The position numbers were made by a program, and so were the translations under genes. The notes beneath the pieces were generated by a model. That model saw only the letters and a program-made list of their open reading frames with translations. It made no database searches and was not told the DNA's origin. A stretch of DNA of 51,126 bases from Planctomycetota bacterium (GTDB taxonomy: Bacteria; Planctomycetota; UBA8108; JACQVS01): positions 1 through 51,126 of the forward strand of contig JACQVS010000083.1 in the NCBI GenBank assembly GCA_016209605.1, written 5' to 3'. Shown one piece after another: positions 1 to 9,512 of this stretch (the first letter of the stretch is position 1; every line of letters starts with the position of its first letter).

Positions 1-57
1 GTCCTGAGACGCCAAGACATCTCCGCAGCCTGCGAAGAAGTTTTGATGATAGCGCCT
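1..57. repeat. Copy 1 of a 57-bp direct repeat
   Basis: This segment aligns without gaps to 305-361. Both begin GTCCT and share the core ACGCCAAGAC and GCAGCCTGCGAAG. Between the two copies lie further short CGCCAAG motifs (near 121 and 270). The 58-304 stretch otherwise holds no convincing gene. CGCCAAG-rich intergenic repeats of this sort are common in GC-rich uncultivated bacteria; their function is unknown. Confidence 0.6.
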
Positions 58-304
58 AAAGCAGCCAAGGCCGCAACCAAAGGTCTCGGCCGAGGAAGAA
101 AAAGATGAAGAGGATTGAACCGCCAAGGTGAGCTCCGCGACCAAGCCGCTACGCGGCTCGGTGCCCGGCGCAGGAGCGAATGCCCGGACCAGCGGGCGCC
201 AGCACAAGCTGGCCGCTGGGAGGGCCGCCCGAAGGCGAGCACGAGAGCGCGAAGACCGAAGGGCAAAGAACGCCAAGATAAGACGCAAGGCGAATGAAAG
301 AGCC

Positions 305-361
305 GTCCTTGGACGCCAAGACTTCTCTGCAGCCTGCGAAGTTGATATGATGGAAGAGCCT
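305..361. repeat. Copy 2 of a 57-bp direct repeat
   Basis: Imperfect second copy of the repeat at 1-57. Its last two bases fall inside the stop codon (360-362, minus strand) of the neighbouring secreted protein gene, so the repeat marks the 3' boundary of that gene. Confidence 0.6.
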
Positions 362-3086
362 ACTGGCAGGGGACCTGGGCATCGTACGACCGGCAGCCGA
401 GGTCCGGAGAGGTCTTGTCCGGCGTGGTATCCGGGCCGCAGTTGAAGGGCCCCGGCTCCGGAGCGATGTCCCCGCTGGCGAATTGCCAGAGCAGGCTGTT
501 GATCATATCGGAAATATCGACCTCGCCGCTGTCGTCGAAGTCGGCCGCATCCTGGCAGGTGATGTCGAAGTCGCCCAGGAAGAGCGAGTGCAGCCCGTTG
601 ATGGGATCGGAGATGTCGACCGCGCCGCTGTTATCGAGATCGCCCCGGCGGAAGCGCGGGACCTTGACGGCGCCGGCCACGAGGTGAATGTCGTCGATCA
701 AGAAAGTGGCATCTCCCTGCGCCATGGTTGTGAACAAAAGATCCCCCTCGCCGTTATTGGCCTCGAAGGTCAAGGACTTGAGGACATAGGGATTGGCCTC
801 GCCAACGAGCCCCACCGCCAGGACTTCCTCGTCTGTCACCAGCGGTAGATCGCCGAAGCTGGCGCTGTGGGTGATCGAGGACACACCGCAGCAAACGCGG
901 CGGTTGACGCTGTAAGAGAGGATGTATTCCTGGCCCACCGTCAAACCGGTTATGAGCTGCCGAATCGAGCCGTTCTGCTGTATGAAGAGCACGCGGTCCT
1001 GGTCGGAAGCGGCGCCGTTGTCCGCAAACGGCCCGAAGGGGAGGATGCCGATATTGACACCGGATCCGCCGGTCCAGCCATCGATCGGCCCCAGATAGCC
1101 CACGCCCGCGGGGCTGCCGCTGGCCTCGAAGCTCGGATTCTCAAGGACCACCTCGCCGGCGTCGCGCTGGACGATGCTGACCGCGTCCAGGAGCAAGGTG
1201 GCGTCGGCGCCTGCGTCGACGCTGGTCATGAACTCGAGCAGCCCCGAGGACCTCGCGGGCGTGAATTCGATATTGATGAAATTGAACGGATTGTCCCCGA
1301 CGGCCGCGATGTCCTCGATCTTCTTGAGTTCCTGGCCGTCAAACTTGACCGTCAGGTCGATCGTCGTGCCTCCGAAGGCGCGGGCGTTGTAGCGGAATTG
1401 CAGCCAGTGATTCTTGCCGGCGGACAAACCCAGGATCTCCTGGGAGAGCGCCATCGGGCCCTGGAGAAAGGCCACTTGATTGCGGTCCGGAATGAAGCCG
1501 TTATCGAAAAAGGGACCGCCGGCGGCGTTCAATCCGGAGCCGCCGGTCCATGCCAAAATCGGGCCGTAACCCGCCCCCGCCGGCACCGGAGAGCTCTCGA
1601 AGCTGGCGTTGCGGACATAGGAGCTGACCACCTCCACGGTCACATCCTGCGGCGACTTCAAGCCCGGATAGTCGGCCAGGTTCAAGATATTCAGGTGGGA
1701 AGTGCCCGTGCTCGCGCCCTCGATTTCAAAGGATTGAGCGGGATTGCCCCCCTGGTCAAAATGAAGGACCAGCTCGCCGAACGCGTCGGCGTTGACCAGC
1801 CCGGCCCGTTCGGGATGGTCCATGCTCAAGCGCAGGTCGACCGCCTGCTTGGCGAGCAGTTCGTTCGGGACCGTCAACTGGATGGCGGCGCGCTGGCCGG
1901 GGCCAATCTCGGCCGCCGAGGGCGCGAAGCTCAGCGGCGGCAGCTCCTCGATGACCTGGCCGACGACGCGGACGTCGTCGAGGAGAAGCGTCGCATCGCT
2001 CTTGGCAGTCTGGGCGAAGGCGATGACCGCCGCGGCGCCCGCGGCGGTGAAGCTCACGGTCCTGGTGTGGTACGGATTGGCGCCGCCGACCGGGGTGACA
2101 TCCTCCTCGAACAGCGCCGCGTCGTCCACCTTCACCTGGAGATGGGGCCCGGGGCCGCTCCTGGCGTTGTAGGCAAAGCTCAAATCGTAGCTGGTGCCGG
2201 CGGTCAAGCCCGAGATGGTTTGAGTGAACGAGGAGCCGGCCCCCACCAGAATGCCCACCAGGTCCTGATCCGGAATCGCGCCGTTGTCGGCAAACGCGCC
2301 GCCCGCCAGGCTGATGCCGTACTGGCCCGCCGCCGCCCAGCCCGCCAGATTCGCCGGCGGCAGGTCTAGGGGCTCGGTGAACAGCTCGCCCGAGTGCGCC
2401 GCCGGGGGAAATACCAAGTCGGTCGTCGGCGGCCCGCTGGCCTCAAAGCTCGGATTGGCGATGACGATGTTCCCCTCATCGCGCTGAACCATGCTGACGG
2501 CATCGAGGTTGGCGGTGGCGTCCCCCTCGGTCACGATCTCGATCGACAAGGTGCCGGCGTCGCCCTCCGGGGTGAAAGCGACATTGTGGAAGTAATAGGA
2601 AGGAATGGGGTCGGCGTTGGGGATGACGTTGGGGATGCTGTCCAGCGCCACGTCCTTCCACTTGACGGCGATGGAGCGAATGGTGCCGCCGCAGCAGGCG
2701 CGAGCGTCATAGTAGAACTGGATCCAGTAGCGTTTGCCGGGGGTCAAGCCGGCGATGTCCTGCGACAGCTTGCCGCTGCCTTGCTTGAAAGCGATGCGGT
2801 CGCGATCGGGGACGGCGGTCCCCAGGTTGTGGAACGGACCGTCAGATTGATTCACGCCGGAGCCGCCTTCCAGCATCCATGCGTCGATGCCGCCGTAGTG
2901 GGGCCAGATGTCGTTGTAGTTGATCTCGAAGCTGGGATTCTGGACGAGGTTGCCGGCTTGAAGTGACGGTCCGGCAACAACCGGACTGAAAATCGCCAGC
3001 ATGATGAACCATCTCGGCGTGATCTCGCGAAGCGGCTGCAATTCACGTGGTCTTGAAGAAGATGAATTCACCCTGAGTTTGAACAT
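360..3086 (-). CDS. Secreted multi-domain protein with four jelly-roll-like repeats and a dockerin-like C-terminus
   Basis: Two ATGs are close together at 3092 and 3086. An AGGAG motif at 3098-3094 leaves only 1 nt before the first but 7 nt before the second, so 3086 (908 aa) is preferred. Numbering from the first ATG, a hydrophobic signal segment spans about 28-46. Four related domains follow at about 48-203, 207-378, 492-650 and 653-815. Each opens with a NPSFE/NASFE motif and contains a GWTGGSG-like strand, a PDRD/PDQD loop and a LLLDxV ending. This resembles secreted carbohydrate-binding beta-sandwich modules, with exact family not assigned. A linker of about 385-490 resembles an Ig-like domain. 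Two Ca-binding dockerin-like repeats (GDLDNSGAVDISD and DFDDSGEVDISD) lie at about 820-880. It is probably exported and surface or matrix associated. Divergent from the next gene. Confidence 0.85.
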   Translation of the reverse strand: MFKLRVNSSSSRPRELQPLREITPRWFIMLAIFSPVVAGPSLQAGNLVQNPSFEINYNDIWPHYGGIDAWMLEGGSGVNQSDGPFHNLGTAVPDRDRIAFKQGSGKLSQDIAGLTPGKRYWIQFYYDARACCGGTIRSIAVKWKDVALDSIPNVIPNADPIPSYYFHNVAFTPEGDAGTLSIEIVTEGDATANLDAVSMVQRDEGNIVIANPSFEASGPPTTDLVFPPAAHSGELFTEPLDLPPANLAGWAAAGQYGISLAGGAFADNGAIPDQDLVGILVGAGSSFTQTISGLTAGTSYDLSFAYNARSGPGPHLQVKVDDAALFEEDVTPVGGANPYHTRTVSFTAAGAAAVIAFAQTAKSDATLLLDDVRVVGQVIEELPPLSFAPSAAEIGPGQRAAIQLTVPNELLAKQAVDLRLSMDHPERAGLVNADAFGELVLHFDQGGNPAQSFEIEGASTGTSHLNILNLADYPGLKSPQDVTVEVVSSYVRNASFESSPVPAGAGYGPILAWTGGSGLNAAGGPFFDNGFIPDRNQVAFLQGPMALSQEILGLSAGKNHWLQFRYNARAFGGTTIDLTVKFDGQELKKIEDIAAVGDNPFNFINIEFTPARSSGLLEFMTSVDAGADATLLLDAVSIVQRDAGEVVLENPSFEASGSPAGVGYLGPIDGWTGGSGVNIGILPFGPFADNGAASDQDRVLFIQQNGSIRQLITGLTVGQEYILSYSVNRRVCCGVSSITHSASFGDLPLVTDEEVLAVGLVGEANPYVLKSLTFEANNGEGDLLFTTMAQGDATFLIDDIHLVAGAVKVPRFRRGDLDNSGAVDISDPINGLHSLFLGDFDITCQDAADFDDSGEVDISDMINSLLWQFASGDIAPEPGPFNCGPDTTPDKTSPDLGCRSYDAQVPCQ

Positions 3087-3215
3087 GGCCATGCTCCTTT
3101 CTGGGGGTCTCTTCTTTTGGAGTCATGTTTGATGGAACAACCTGCCGAAATCAACCACACCTATCAATACTAAACCGGGATAGAATCGGTTACAAGAAAT
3201 TCTTAATCGGGTAAA

Positions 3216-6200
3216 ATGATACGCTTGATGAAACCGCTCCCTCAAACCATCCTGTTCGCCGCCATGCTGGCCTGCGCTCCGGTCGCCGCCGCGCCGGTTG
3301 TCGCCGGCTACGGGACCAGGCTCGCCATCGACGGGCCGATCGCGCCTGGAAGCTCGCGGACGGTCACCGGGCGCGGCGCGCCCGCGGGCGATGGCATCTG
3401 GGTGGAGCTGTGGAAGATTCCGGCCGGCGGCGGCGGGCATCTGCCTCTTGGATCGGTCCCGGCCTCGAACGGCTCCTTCCGCTTTGACAATATCCCGGTC
3501 GCCGAAGGGGACGCGCTCCACGCCACCCTCTCGCGGAGCTGGCAATTCTCCGGGGCCGGGGACGCCGAAGGCTGGGGCGCCGCCCACGACGCTCGCCTGA
3601 CCGTCATGGCTGGCGCGCTCCGGGTCGAGCTTCAAAACCTCGATGGCGATGCCTACACCGACGCTTATTTCCAGAACTCCTTCCGTTACAATCCACGCTA
3701 CTACCAGGTTATCGAGGTGCGCATCAAGAATCCCGCCCCGCCGTCCCCTTCGAGCCTCCTCGGCATCTTCTGGGGCGCTCCGCCGGACGCGCCCGGAGGG
3801 GCAACCATCTGCGAGCACAACGCCAGAATACCGAGCTCGATGGCGGGCTACGAGACCATCCTGATCCCCATGAACGTCGCCGAAACGCGGATCGTCCCGG
3901 CTCCGGTCGCCTCGGGCCTCGATGGCCTCTGGGCGGCGGCCCCGATCAACGCCTTCCTCAGGCTCGATCCCCTCAACAACCTCCCCGCGAACGACCGCAG
4001 CCGCGACGGCGCCGTGATCGAGATCGACTGGATCCGCATCCGCGAGGACTACCGCCGGGATTTCCACGCCAGCGGGGACCTCGAGGGGCTTGACTCCTTT
4101 GTCGACGCCTCCGGGGTCCAGGTCGCTGGAGGCTTCCTCCGCTACGCCGGCGGCGGAGATCCCCGGTTGCTCTCGAGCCTCGAGACCGGTCCCATCGAAA
4201 GCGGTCACTTTACCAGGCTCGCTCTCGGGCTTGAGGGATCGACCATCGCCATCCAGCCGAACCAGGTCGCCCTCCTCTTTGACGACCGCGACAGCCTGGG
4301 ATACCGCGATGGGGGCGGCGCCGGGGCTCTCCAGCGGGCCGCCTTGTCGACGGACCTCGACGGCCGGCGCGATCCGGTCGCGGCGCTGGGGCCCGCGAGC
4401 GCGGGGGAGTGGAACGCGGACGGCGCCGTGCGGACGGCGGGCCTCCGGTTGGACATTCCCGAATCCGCCACCGCGGGCGACCAGGTGCGAGTCGATTACA
4501 TCGCGCTCATCCCGGAGACGCCGTATGGCCCAAGCCCAGCGGTCTCCGCCAGCCCGACGCCTTTTTCGACGGTGGCCTTCTGGGACTTCGCCGAGGGGCT
4601 CCAGGGCTGGCAGCCGAACTTCGCCACCTCGAACGCCGCCATCACCGCGGACGGTCTCGAGTTCGACAGCACCGGGGCCGATCCGTGGGTCACCAGCCCG
4701 CCCTTCAATCCGCCAGACGGGCTCGCGCTCCGGATCACCTTCCACATGCGCAGCAACGCCGACGGGAACGGCCAGCTCTTTTATGGACTCTCCTTCGCCG
4801 AGGAACGCAGCGCGCGCTTCCCCGTGAAGGCCGATGGGAGCTGGGCGGACTACTCGCTCACGATTCCAGCTCAGCCGGCGGGGATCCGCTTACGGCTCGA
4901 TCCGGCGGCGGCCCCGGGGCACATCGCGCTCGCCTGGCTGCGCGTGGAGAGCGTCGAGCCCATCCAGGCGCCGAGCCTCCGACCGCCGTCACGGCCGGTT
5001 CAGGGCGCGCCGGCACCGTTGCGCTTGAGCTCCGGGCCGCTGGAGCTGGTTCACTACGGCGAGCGCTGGGGAGGATTCGCGCTCAACGTCTCGGGCGTCG
5101 AGGTGTCATCGTCGCACGATGCGAGCCTCCTCGGTTATTACGAAGCCGCCGGCCCGGTCTGGAAGGAGATCGGCGGCCTGCCGGTCAAGGTGAATTTCGC
5201 GACCGGCGTTTTGTCGGAAGAGGTCTCCTTCTCCGATCGAGACGGCGCCGCCTGGACGCTGAGGAGAAGATTCGAGGCGGGAAAGATCGACGGCAGCATC
5301 GCCGTGGAGACGTCGGTCGCGTGCGACCGCGGCCGAAACCTCCTCCACGTCCCCTGGATCACCCTGTTTCCAGGTCTCGAGACCTTCGGCGCGACCAAGC
5401 ACCAGGGCCTCTTCGCCGGGCTCGAGTACCTCGCCGACGAGCCGTCGAGCAGCCAGGCGGACGTGACCATGCCGGAGCACGTGCGCATCGTTCCCGATCC
5501 CTCAAAGATCACCTTCCCGCTGATGGCCATCGAGCACTCCGGGCGTTATATCGGCCTGGTGTGGGAGCTTTCGCCGCTTGCCGCCGCGGTCTTCGATTCG
5601 CCGGACCGGAATCACGGCTCGGGAGCGCACCTCCTGGGCCTGTGGGCCCCCAACGTTGGCTCCCTCCGCAGCGAGAATTCGCTCTTCGCTCAGGCGCCGT
5701 TCCCGATCGATCCGGGGTCGCCGCTGGTTTGCCGCGCGGCGCTTCTCGGCGGCGAAGGGCCAAGCGTGGCGCCGGCCGTGCGGCAGTACGTCGCGCTGCG
5801 CGGGCTGCCGCCGGTTCCTTCCTTCGCGGGAGGTTTGCCGCGGGCGGTGGATCTCCTGGCCGCCGGCTGGCTGGACTCCGACGCCTACGCGGGTGACGGA
5901 CTCTGGCGCCACGCGGTGTGGCCAGGATTCAATCCGCAAAAAGCGAGCGACGCCATCGTGTTCATGGCCTGGCTGGCGAATCGCACGGGCAACGCGGCGC
6001 TCGCCGCCCGGCTGCGAAGCGAGTTGGCGGCGGCCCTGGCGAAACGCCAGGCCGATGACCCCACCTTCCAGAGCGGCGTCGCCCACATCAACTGGCCGAC
6101 GAACGCTCTCCTGCTCGGCAACGTCCCGGGATACGTGGCGGCGCGGCGCGACGGGGCCTCGGGGCAGACGGGGCTCTTTGACGCCCAGGGGATCCGGCAC

Positions 6201-7469
6201 TACCCGCAAGGCGGGTCGAAGCCCGAGCTCGGGGCGACGCACTTCACCGACCACGCCAACGGCTATGGGGGGAGCGTGCTGCACTTAATTCTCGAGGCGG
6301 CGGCGCTCTCGGGCAACGCGAGCCTGGTCTCGAAGGCGCTCGCGCTCCTCGATCAGCAGACCGCCCTCTACCGGAACTCCGAGCCGCGGGGCGCGCAAAC
6401 CTGGGAGGTGCCGCTCCACACGCCCGACATCCTCGCCTCGGCTTACATGCTCAAATGCTACGTCCTCGGCTACGAGCTGACGGGAAAGGAGAGCTATCTG
6501 GAGGAGGCCCGGTACTGGGCCTGGACGGGAGTACCTTTCGTCTATCTCGAGCCGTGGATCAACGGCGCGGTTTCGCGTTACGCCACCATCCCCGTCTACG
6601 GCGCCACCAACTTTGTCGCGCCGGTGTGGATCGGGCTTCCCGTTCAATGGTGCGGGCTGGTCTACCGCTCGTGGCTGCACCGGCTCGCCAGCCATGATCC
6701 GGAGGGGCCGTGGGAGACGCTGGCGCGGGGCATCACCGTTTGCGGTCTCCAGATGACCTGGCCCGAGAGCGACGCCGCGCGTCTCGGGCTCCTTCCCGAT
6801 GTCTTTGACCTGCGGGCGCAGAGCCGCGGCGGGCCCGCGATCAATCCCGGGACGGTTCAGGGAAGCCTCGGCGAAGCCTTCGGCGCGGGGAGCCTGTACG
6901 GTTTTCGGAGGGCGAGGGAGCTCGGCTGGCTCATCCACGCGCCGGGGGCGGTCGAGGGATTTGAAGAAACGCCGGCGCAGGTTCGCTTCGCCGTCGGCGG
7001 CTGGGGGCCGGAGAAATACCGCCTGCTCCTCTCGCGCGTCGTCTCGCAGCCCGTAGAAATTCTCTGGAGACCCGCGGGGACGGGCGAGCCCTTCGCGGCG
7101 GCGATTTTCACGTACGATCGGGCCAATCGCTGGCTCGTCATCGAGGCCAAGGGCGACGCGGAGTTCTTGATAGCGACCGAAAAGCTAGGGCCGGGCTTCA
7201 TTCGCGGCGACGCCAACGCCAACGGCGAGGTGGACATCGCCGACGCCGTTTTCATCCTCAAGCATTTATTCATCGGGGACTCCGTGCCGCCTTGCGCCAG
7301 GGCCGTCGACGTCACCGGGAACGCGGCGGTCGACATCGGCGATGCGATTTACCTCCTCCGATACCTCTTCCTCCGCGGGACGCCCTTGCCCCCGCCCTAT
7401 CCGGCGTGCGGCGGCGAGGGGGCCAAATCGGCTCTCCCCTGCGCCTCGTTCCCTCCGTGCGGAAGTTGA
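3216..7469 (+). CDS. Very large secreted protein, putative carbohydrate-active enzyme with dockerin-like C-terminus
   Basis: A 1417-aa product with a clear signal peptide (about residues 1-26, ending AAAP). The N-terminal half is beta-rich, with repeated spans of about 150 residues that look like carbohydrate-binding or jelly-roll modules (for example around WDFAEGLQGWQPN). From about residue 880 it becomes helical, with repeated hairpins and aromatic-rich loops (WTGVPFVYLEPW, FVAPVWIGLPVQWCG). This looks like an alpha/alpha-barrel glycosidase or lyase fold, but no family can be named from motifs alone. Residues 1327-1396 form a pair of dockerin-like repeats (GDANANGEVDIAD and DVTGNAAVDIGD), each followed by an LxxLFxxG helix. 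Starts at ATG 3216; no strong Shine-Dalgarno motif is seen. Transcribed away from the similar protein at 360-3086. Confidence 0.8.
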   Translation: MIRLMKPLPQTILFAAMLACAPVAAAPVVAGYGTRLAIDGPIAPGSSRTVTGRGAPAGDGIWVELWKIPAGGGGHLPLGSVPASNGSFRFDNIPVAEGDALHATLSRSWQFSGAGDAEGWGAAHDARLTVMAGALRVELQNLDGDAYTDAYFQNSFRYNPRYYQVIEVRIKNPAPPSPSSLLGIFWGAPPDAPGGATICEHNARIPSSMAGYETILIPMNVAETRIVPAPVASGLDGLWAAAPINAFLRLDPLNNLPANDRSRDGAVIEIDWIRIREDYRRDFHASGDLEGLDSFVDASGVQVAGGFLRYAGGGDPRLLSSLETGPIESGHFTRLALGLEGSTIAIQPNQVALLFDDRDSLGYRDGGGAGALQRAALSTDLDGRRDPVAALGPASAGEWNADGAVRTAGLRLDIPESATAGDQVRVDYIALIPETPYGPSPAVSASPTPFSTVAFWDFAEGLQGWQPNFATSNAAITADGLEFDSTGADPWVTSPPFNPPDGLALRITFHMRSNADGNGQLFYGLSFAEERSARFPVKADGSWADYSLTIPAQPAGIRLRLDPAAAPGHIALAWLRVESVEPIQAPSLRPPSRPVQGAPAPLRLSSGPLELVHYGERWGGFALNVSGVEVSSSHDASLLGYYEAAGPVWKEIGGLPVKVNFATGVLSEEVSFSDRDGAAWTLRRRFEAGKIDGSIAVETSVACDRGRNLLHVPWITLFPGLETFGATKHQGLFAGLEYLADEPSSSQADVTMPEHVRIVPDPSKITFPLMAIEHSGRYIGLVWELSPLAAAVFDSPDRNHGSGAHLLGLWAPNVGSLRSENSLFAQAPFPIDPGSPLVCRAALLGGEGPSVAPAVRQYVALRGLPPVPSFAGGLPRAVDLLAAGWLDSDAYAGDGLWRHAVWPGFNPQKASDAIVFMAWLANRTGNAALAARLRSELAAALAKRQADDPTFQSGVAHINWPTNALLLGNVPGYVAARRDGASGQTGLFDAQGIRHYPQGGSKPELGATHFTDHANGYGGSVLHLILEAAALSGNASLVSKALALLDQQTALYRNSEPRGAQTWEVPLHTPDILASAYMLKCYVLGYELTGKESYLEEARYWAWTGVPFVYLEPWINGAVSRYATIPVYGATNFVAPVWIGLPVQWCGLVYRSWLHRLASHDPEGPWETLARGITVCGLQMTWPESDAARLGLLPDVFDLRAQSRGGPAINPGTVQGSLGEAFGAGSLYGFRRARELGWLIHAPGAVEGFEETPAQVRFAVGGWGPEKYRLLLSRVVSQPVEILWRPAGTGEPFAAAIFTYDRANRWLVIEAKGDAEFLIATEKLGPGFIRGDANANGEVDIADAVFILKHLFIGDSVPPCARAVDVTGNAAVDIGDAIYLLRYLFLRGTPLPPPYPACGGEGAKSALPCASFPPCGS

Positions 7470-7513
7470 CCGGACGCTGGCCTTTGGGTCTGTTGCCATT
7501 AGACAACCTTCCC

Positions 7514-9235
7514 TCAAAACCGGTCGAGGATTTCAAAGATCACCCGGCCCACGGGCTGGGCGGCGCCGTCCTCCTCGCGGTGGAAGAGCAGCCCTTTCAT
7601 GCGCTGCGGGCCGCTCTCGCCGAAGACCACCTCGTAGTTCATGATGGGGCTGTAGCGGAACGGCAGGCCTTCGAGGTTGCCGAGGGGGCGCTCCTTCTTG
7701 AAGCGGATATTGCAGCGCATCTTGTGAATGGCGCCGGAGGACTCGCGCTCCACCTCGGAGAAGTCGGTGACCAGGTCGCTGAACACCAGGGGGTGCCCCT
7801 GGACGATGGCCTGGACGCACCAGATCCCCAGGATCTCCGCCGCCGGCACGGGGTGCTCGAGCTCGTGGATGTAGACCCGGCCGCGCGTCTGCACCTCGCG
7901 AAGGTCGATGCCCTCGGCCTCGGGCTGGTTGTAGAAGAGGATCCGCCGGCCCCACTCCGGAAACCAGTCGACCACCGCCTCCCAGATGCCCTGATAGGGC
8001 TTATCGCGGAGGGGCGGCCTGGGCGGGTCCTGGAACGAGAGCTGGTACCGCTTCCCCTTGGTCCGGCCGCTGGCCTGGAGGACGCAGCTCGTCCCCTGCA
8101 GGCGTTTTTGCAGCCGGAGGAGGGAGCTGCGGGCGCCGCGCGGCGACAGCTCGATGCCGAGCTCCGCCCCCAGGCCGGCGATCTCGCCGGCGCTGAGGCC
8201 CGAGCGCGCCAGGCGGCCCTCCAGGCTCTGGAAAAACTTCTCGGCCTGAGGCCCGCGCCCCGGCCCGGGGAAGGAAGCGCGCAGCTCTTCTCCGATCGAG
8301 ATGGCCGGATCCGCTGGCCGCGCCGCCCGCGCCGGATCCGCGGCGGGGGCATTGGCGCCGGCGTGGAGGCTCAACTGGCCGAGGTGCTGGCCGCGGATGA
8401 AGAGCGGCCCCTGGTTTTCGTGGAAGCCGACCGCCAGGAGCGCCTGCTCGGCCTTGCCGAAAAGCTCGCGGAAATTTCCCGGCCAGGAGTGCTCCATGAG
8501 GGCCTGCGCGGCGGCGGAGTCTATGAGGATGTTGTCGGCCCCCTGCCGGGTCAAGGTCTCGAGATGGAAGCGGAAGAAGGCCAGGATTTCCTCGCGGCGC
8601 TCGCGCACGGGAGGCACCTCGATCTTGACGGCGTGGACCCGGAAGTAAAGGTCGTCACGGAAGCGCGCCTGCGCCACCGCGGACTCGAGGGGCTCCCCCG
8701 AGGCGAAGATGAACAAGCAGTCGCTGCTCTTCTCCTGCTCGGAGCCCACCGGCAGGAAGCGCACCCGGTCGCTGCGGTTGTCGAGGATGCGCAGGAGCTT
8801 GGGCTGGAGGTCGAGGCCGAGGTTGTTGATCTCATCGCCGAAGAAGCAGCCGCCGCTGGCGGCGAGGAGCAGGCCTTCCCGAACCCGCTCCGCGCCGGTG
8901 AAGGCGCCGCGGGTGTGGCCGAACATTTCCGCCTCGAAGAGCGGGGCCGGAATGCTCCCGAGGTTGGCGGTGATGAGCGGACGGTTCGGGCGGAAGAGGC
9001 GGGCGATGGCGCGCGCCACCATCTCCTTGCCGGATCCGGTCTCGCCTTCGATGAGGAAGATGCGCGTCGCGGGAAGGAGCTGATGAATGGCCCAGACGCG
9101 GGCGAACACCCGGCGGGTGGCCTCCCCGGGAACCAGAACGGCCAGGTCGCGCTTCAAGCTTTCCACCCAGGCGAGGAAATCGTTGTCGTAAAGGAGCGAG
9201 GCCGGCGCCGGGACCGGCAGGAGCTTTGAAATCAT
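7514..9235 (-). CDS. AAA+ protein of the sigma-54 activator class with an unrecognised C-terminal region
   Basis: A 573-aa protein. The AAA+ core is complete: Walker A GETGSGKE (64-71), the GAFTGA loop (110-115) that contacts sigma-54, Walker B GGCFFGDEI (128-136, with Cys/Phe/Gly where GGTLFLDEI is usual), RFRDDLYFR (191-199) and WPGNFREL (251-258). There is no N-terminal receiver, GAF or PAS domain; only about 50 residues precede the ATPase. No Fis-type helix-turn-helix is obvious. Instead, about residues 320-390 may form a winged helix, and the last about 180 residues are a conserved-looking domain I do not recognise. Likely a transcriptional activator that hydrolyses ATP to open sigma-54 promoters, with sensing done by the C-terminal part. 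Convergent with the preceding gene; its target is not evident. Confidence 0.8.
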   Translation of the reverse strand: MISKLLPVPAPASLLYDNDFLAWVESLKRDLAVLVPGEATRRVFARVWAIHQLLPATRIFLIEGETGSGKEMVARAIARLFRPNRPLITANLGSIPAPLFEAEMFGHTRGAFTGAERVREGLLLAASGGCFFGDEINNLGLDLQPKLLRILDNRSDRVRFLPVGSEQEKSSDCLFIFASGEPLESAVAQARFRDDLYFRVHAVKIEVPPVRERREEILAFFRFHLETLTRQGADNILIDSAAAQALMEHSWPGNFRELFGKAEQALLAVGFHENQGPLFIRGQHLGQLSLHAGANAPAADPARAARPADPAISIGEELRASFPGPGRGPQAEKFFQSLEGRLARSGLSAGEIAGLGAELGIELSPRGARSSLLRLQKRLQGTSCVLQASGRTKGKRYQLSFQDPPRPPLRDKPYQGIWEAVVDWFPEWGRRILFYNQPEAEGIDLREVQTRGRVYIHELEHPVPAAEILGIWCVQAIVQGHPLVFSDLVTDFSEVERESSGAIHKMRCNIRFKKERPLGNLEGLPFRYSPIMNYEVVFGESGPQRMKGLLFHREEDGAAQPVGRVIFEILDRF

Positions 9236-9512
9236 GAGAGTCCATCCAAACTAAAAATTTGACGGGAATTCAACGCTTTTTAGACAAAAATACTTATTTT
9301 ATTGGCTCGGATTTCGACAAGCAACGGGAATTTTCAGCGTCTTCAAGCTGCGGAGCCTGTTTAAGTGCTTGAAAAAAACCAGGCGAAGGAGACCGAAGTG
9401 GGCTTTATAATTGGCCATTGATTTGCAGATGATTATTAGATGGTCCATCTTCGTTCCGCTCGGGTTTTGGAAATTGTCCTAGTTTAGAAATCGAAATCAG
9501 GAGAATGCAACG

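Noticed and set aside
867..2369. 500-codon open frame antisense to the large secreted protein gene
   Set aside because: GC-rich antisense shadow: no signal peptide, domain or ribosome site, and the opposite strand encodes a coherent multi-domain protein.
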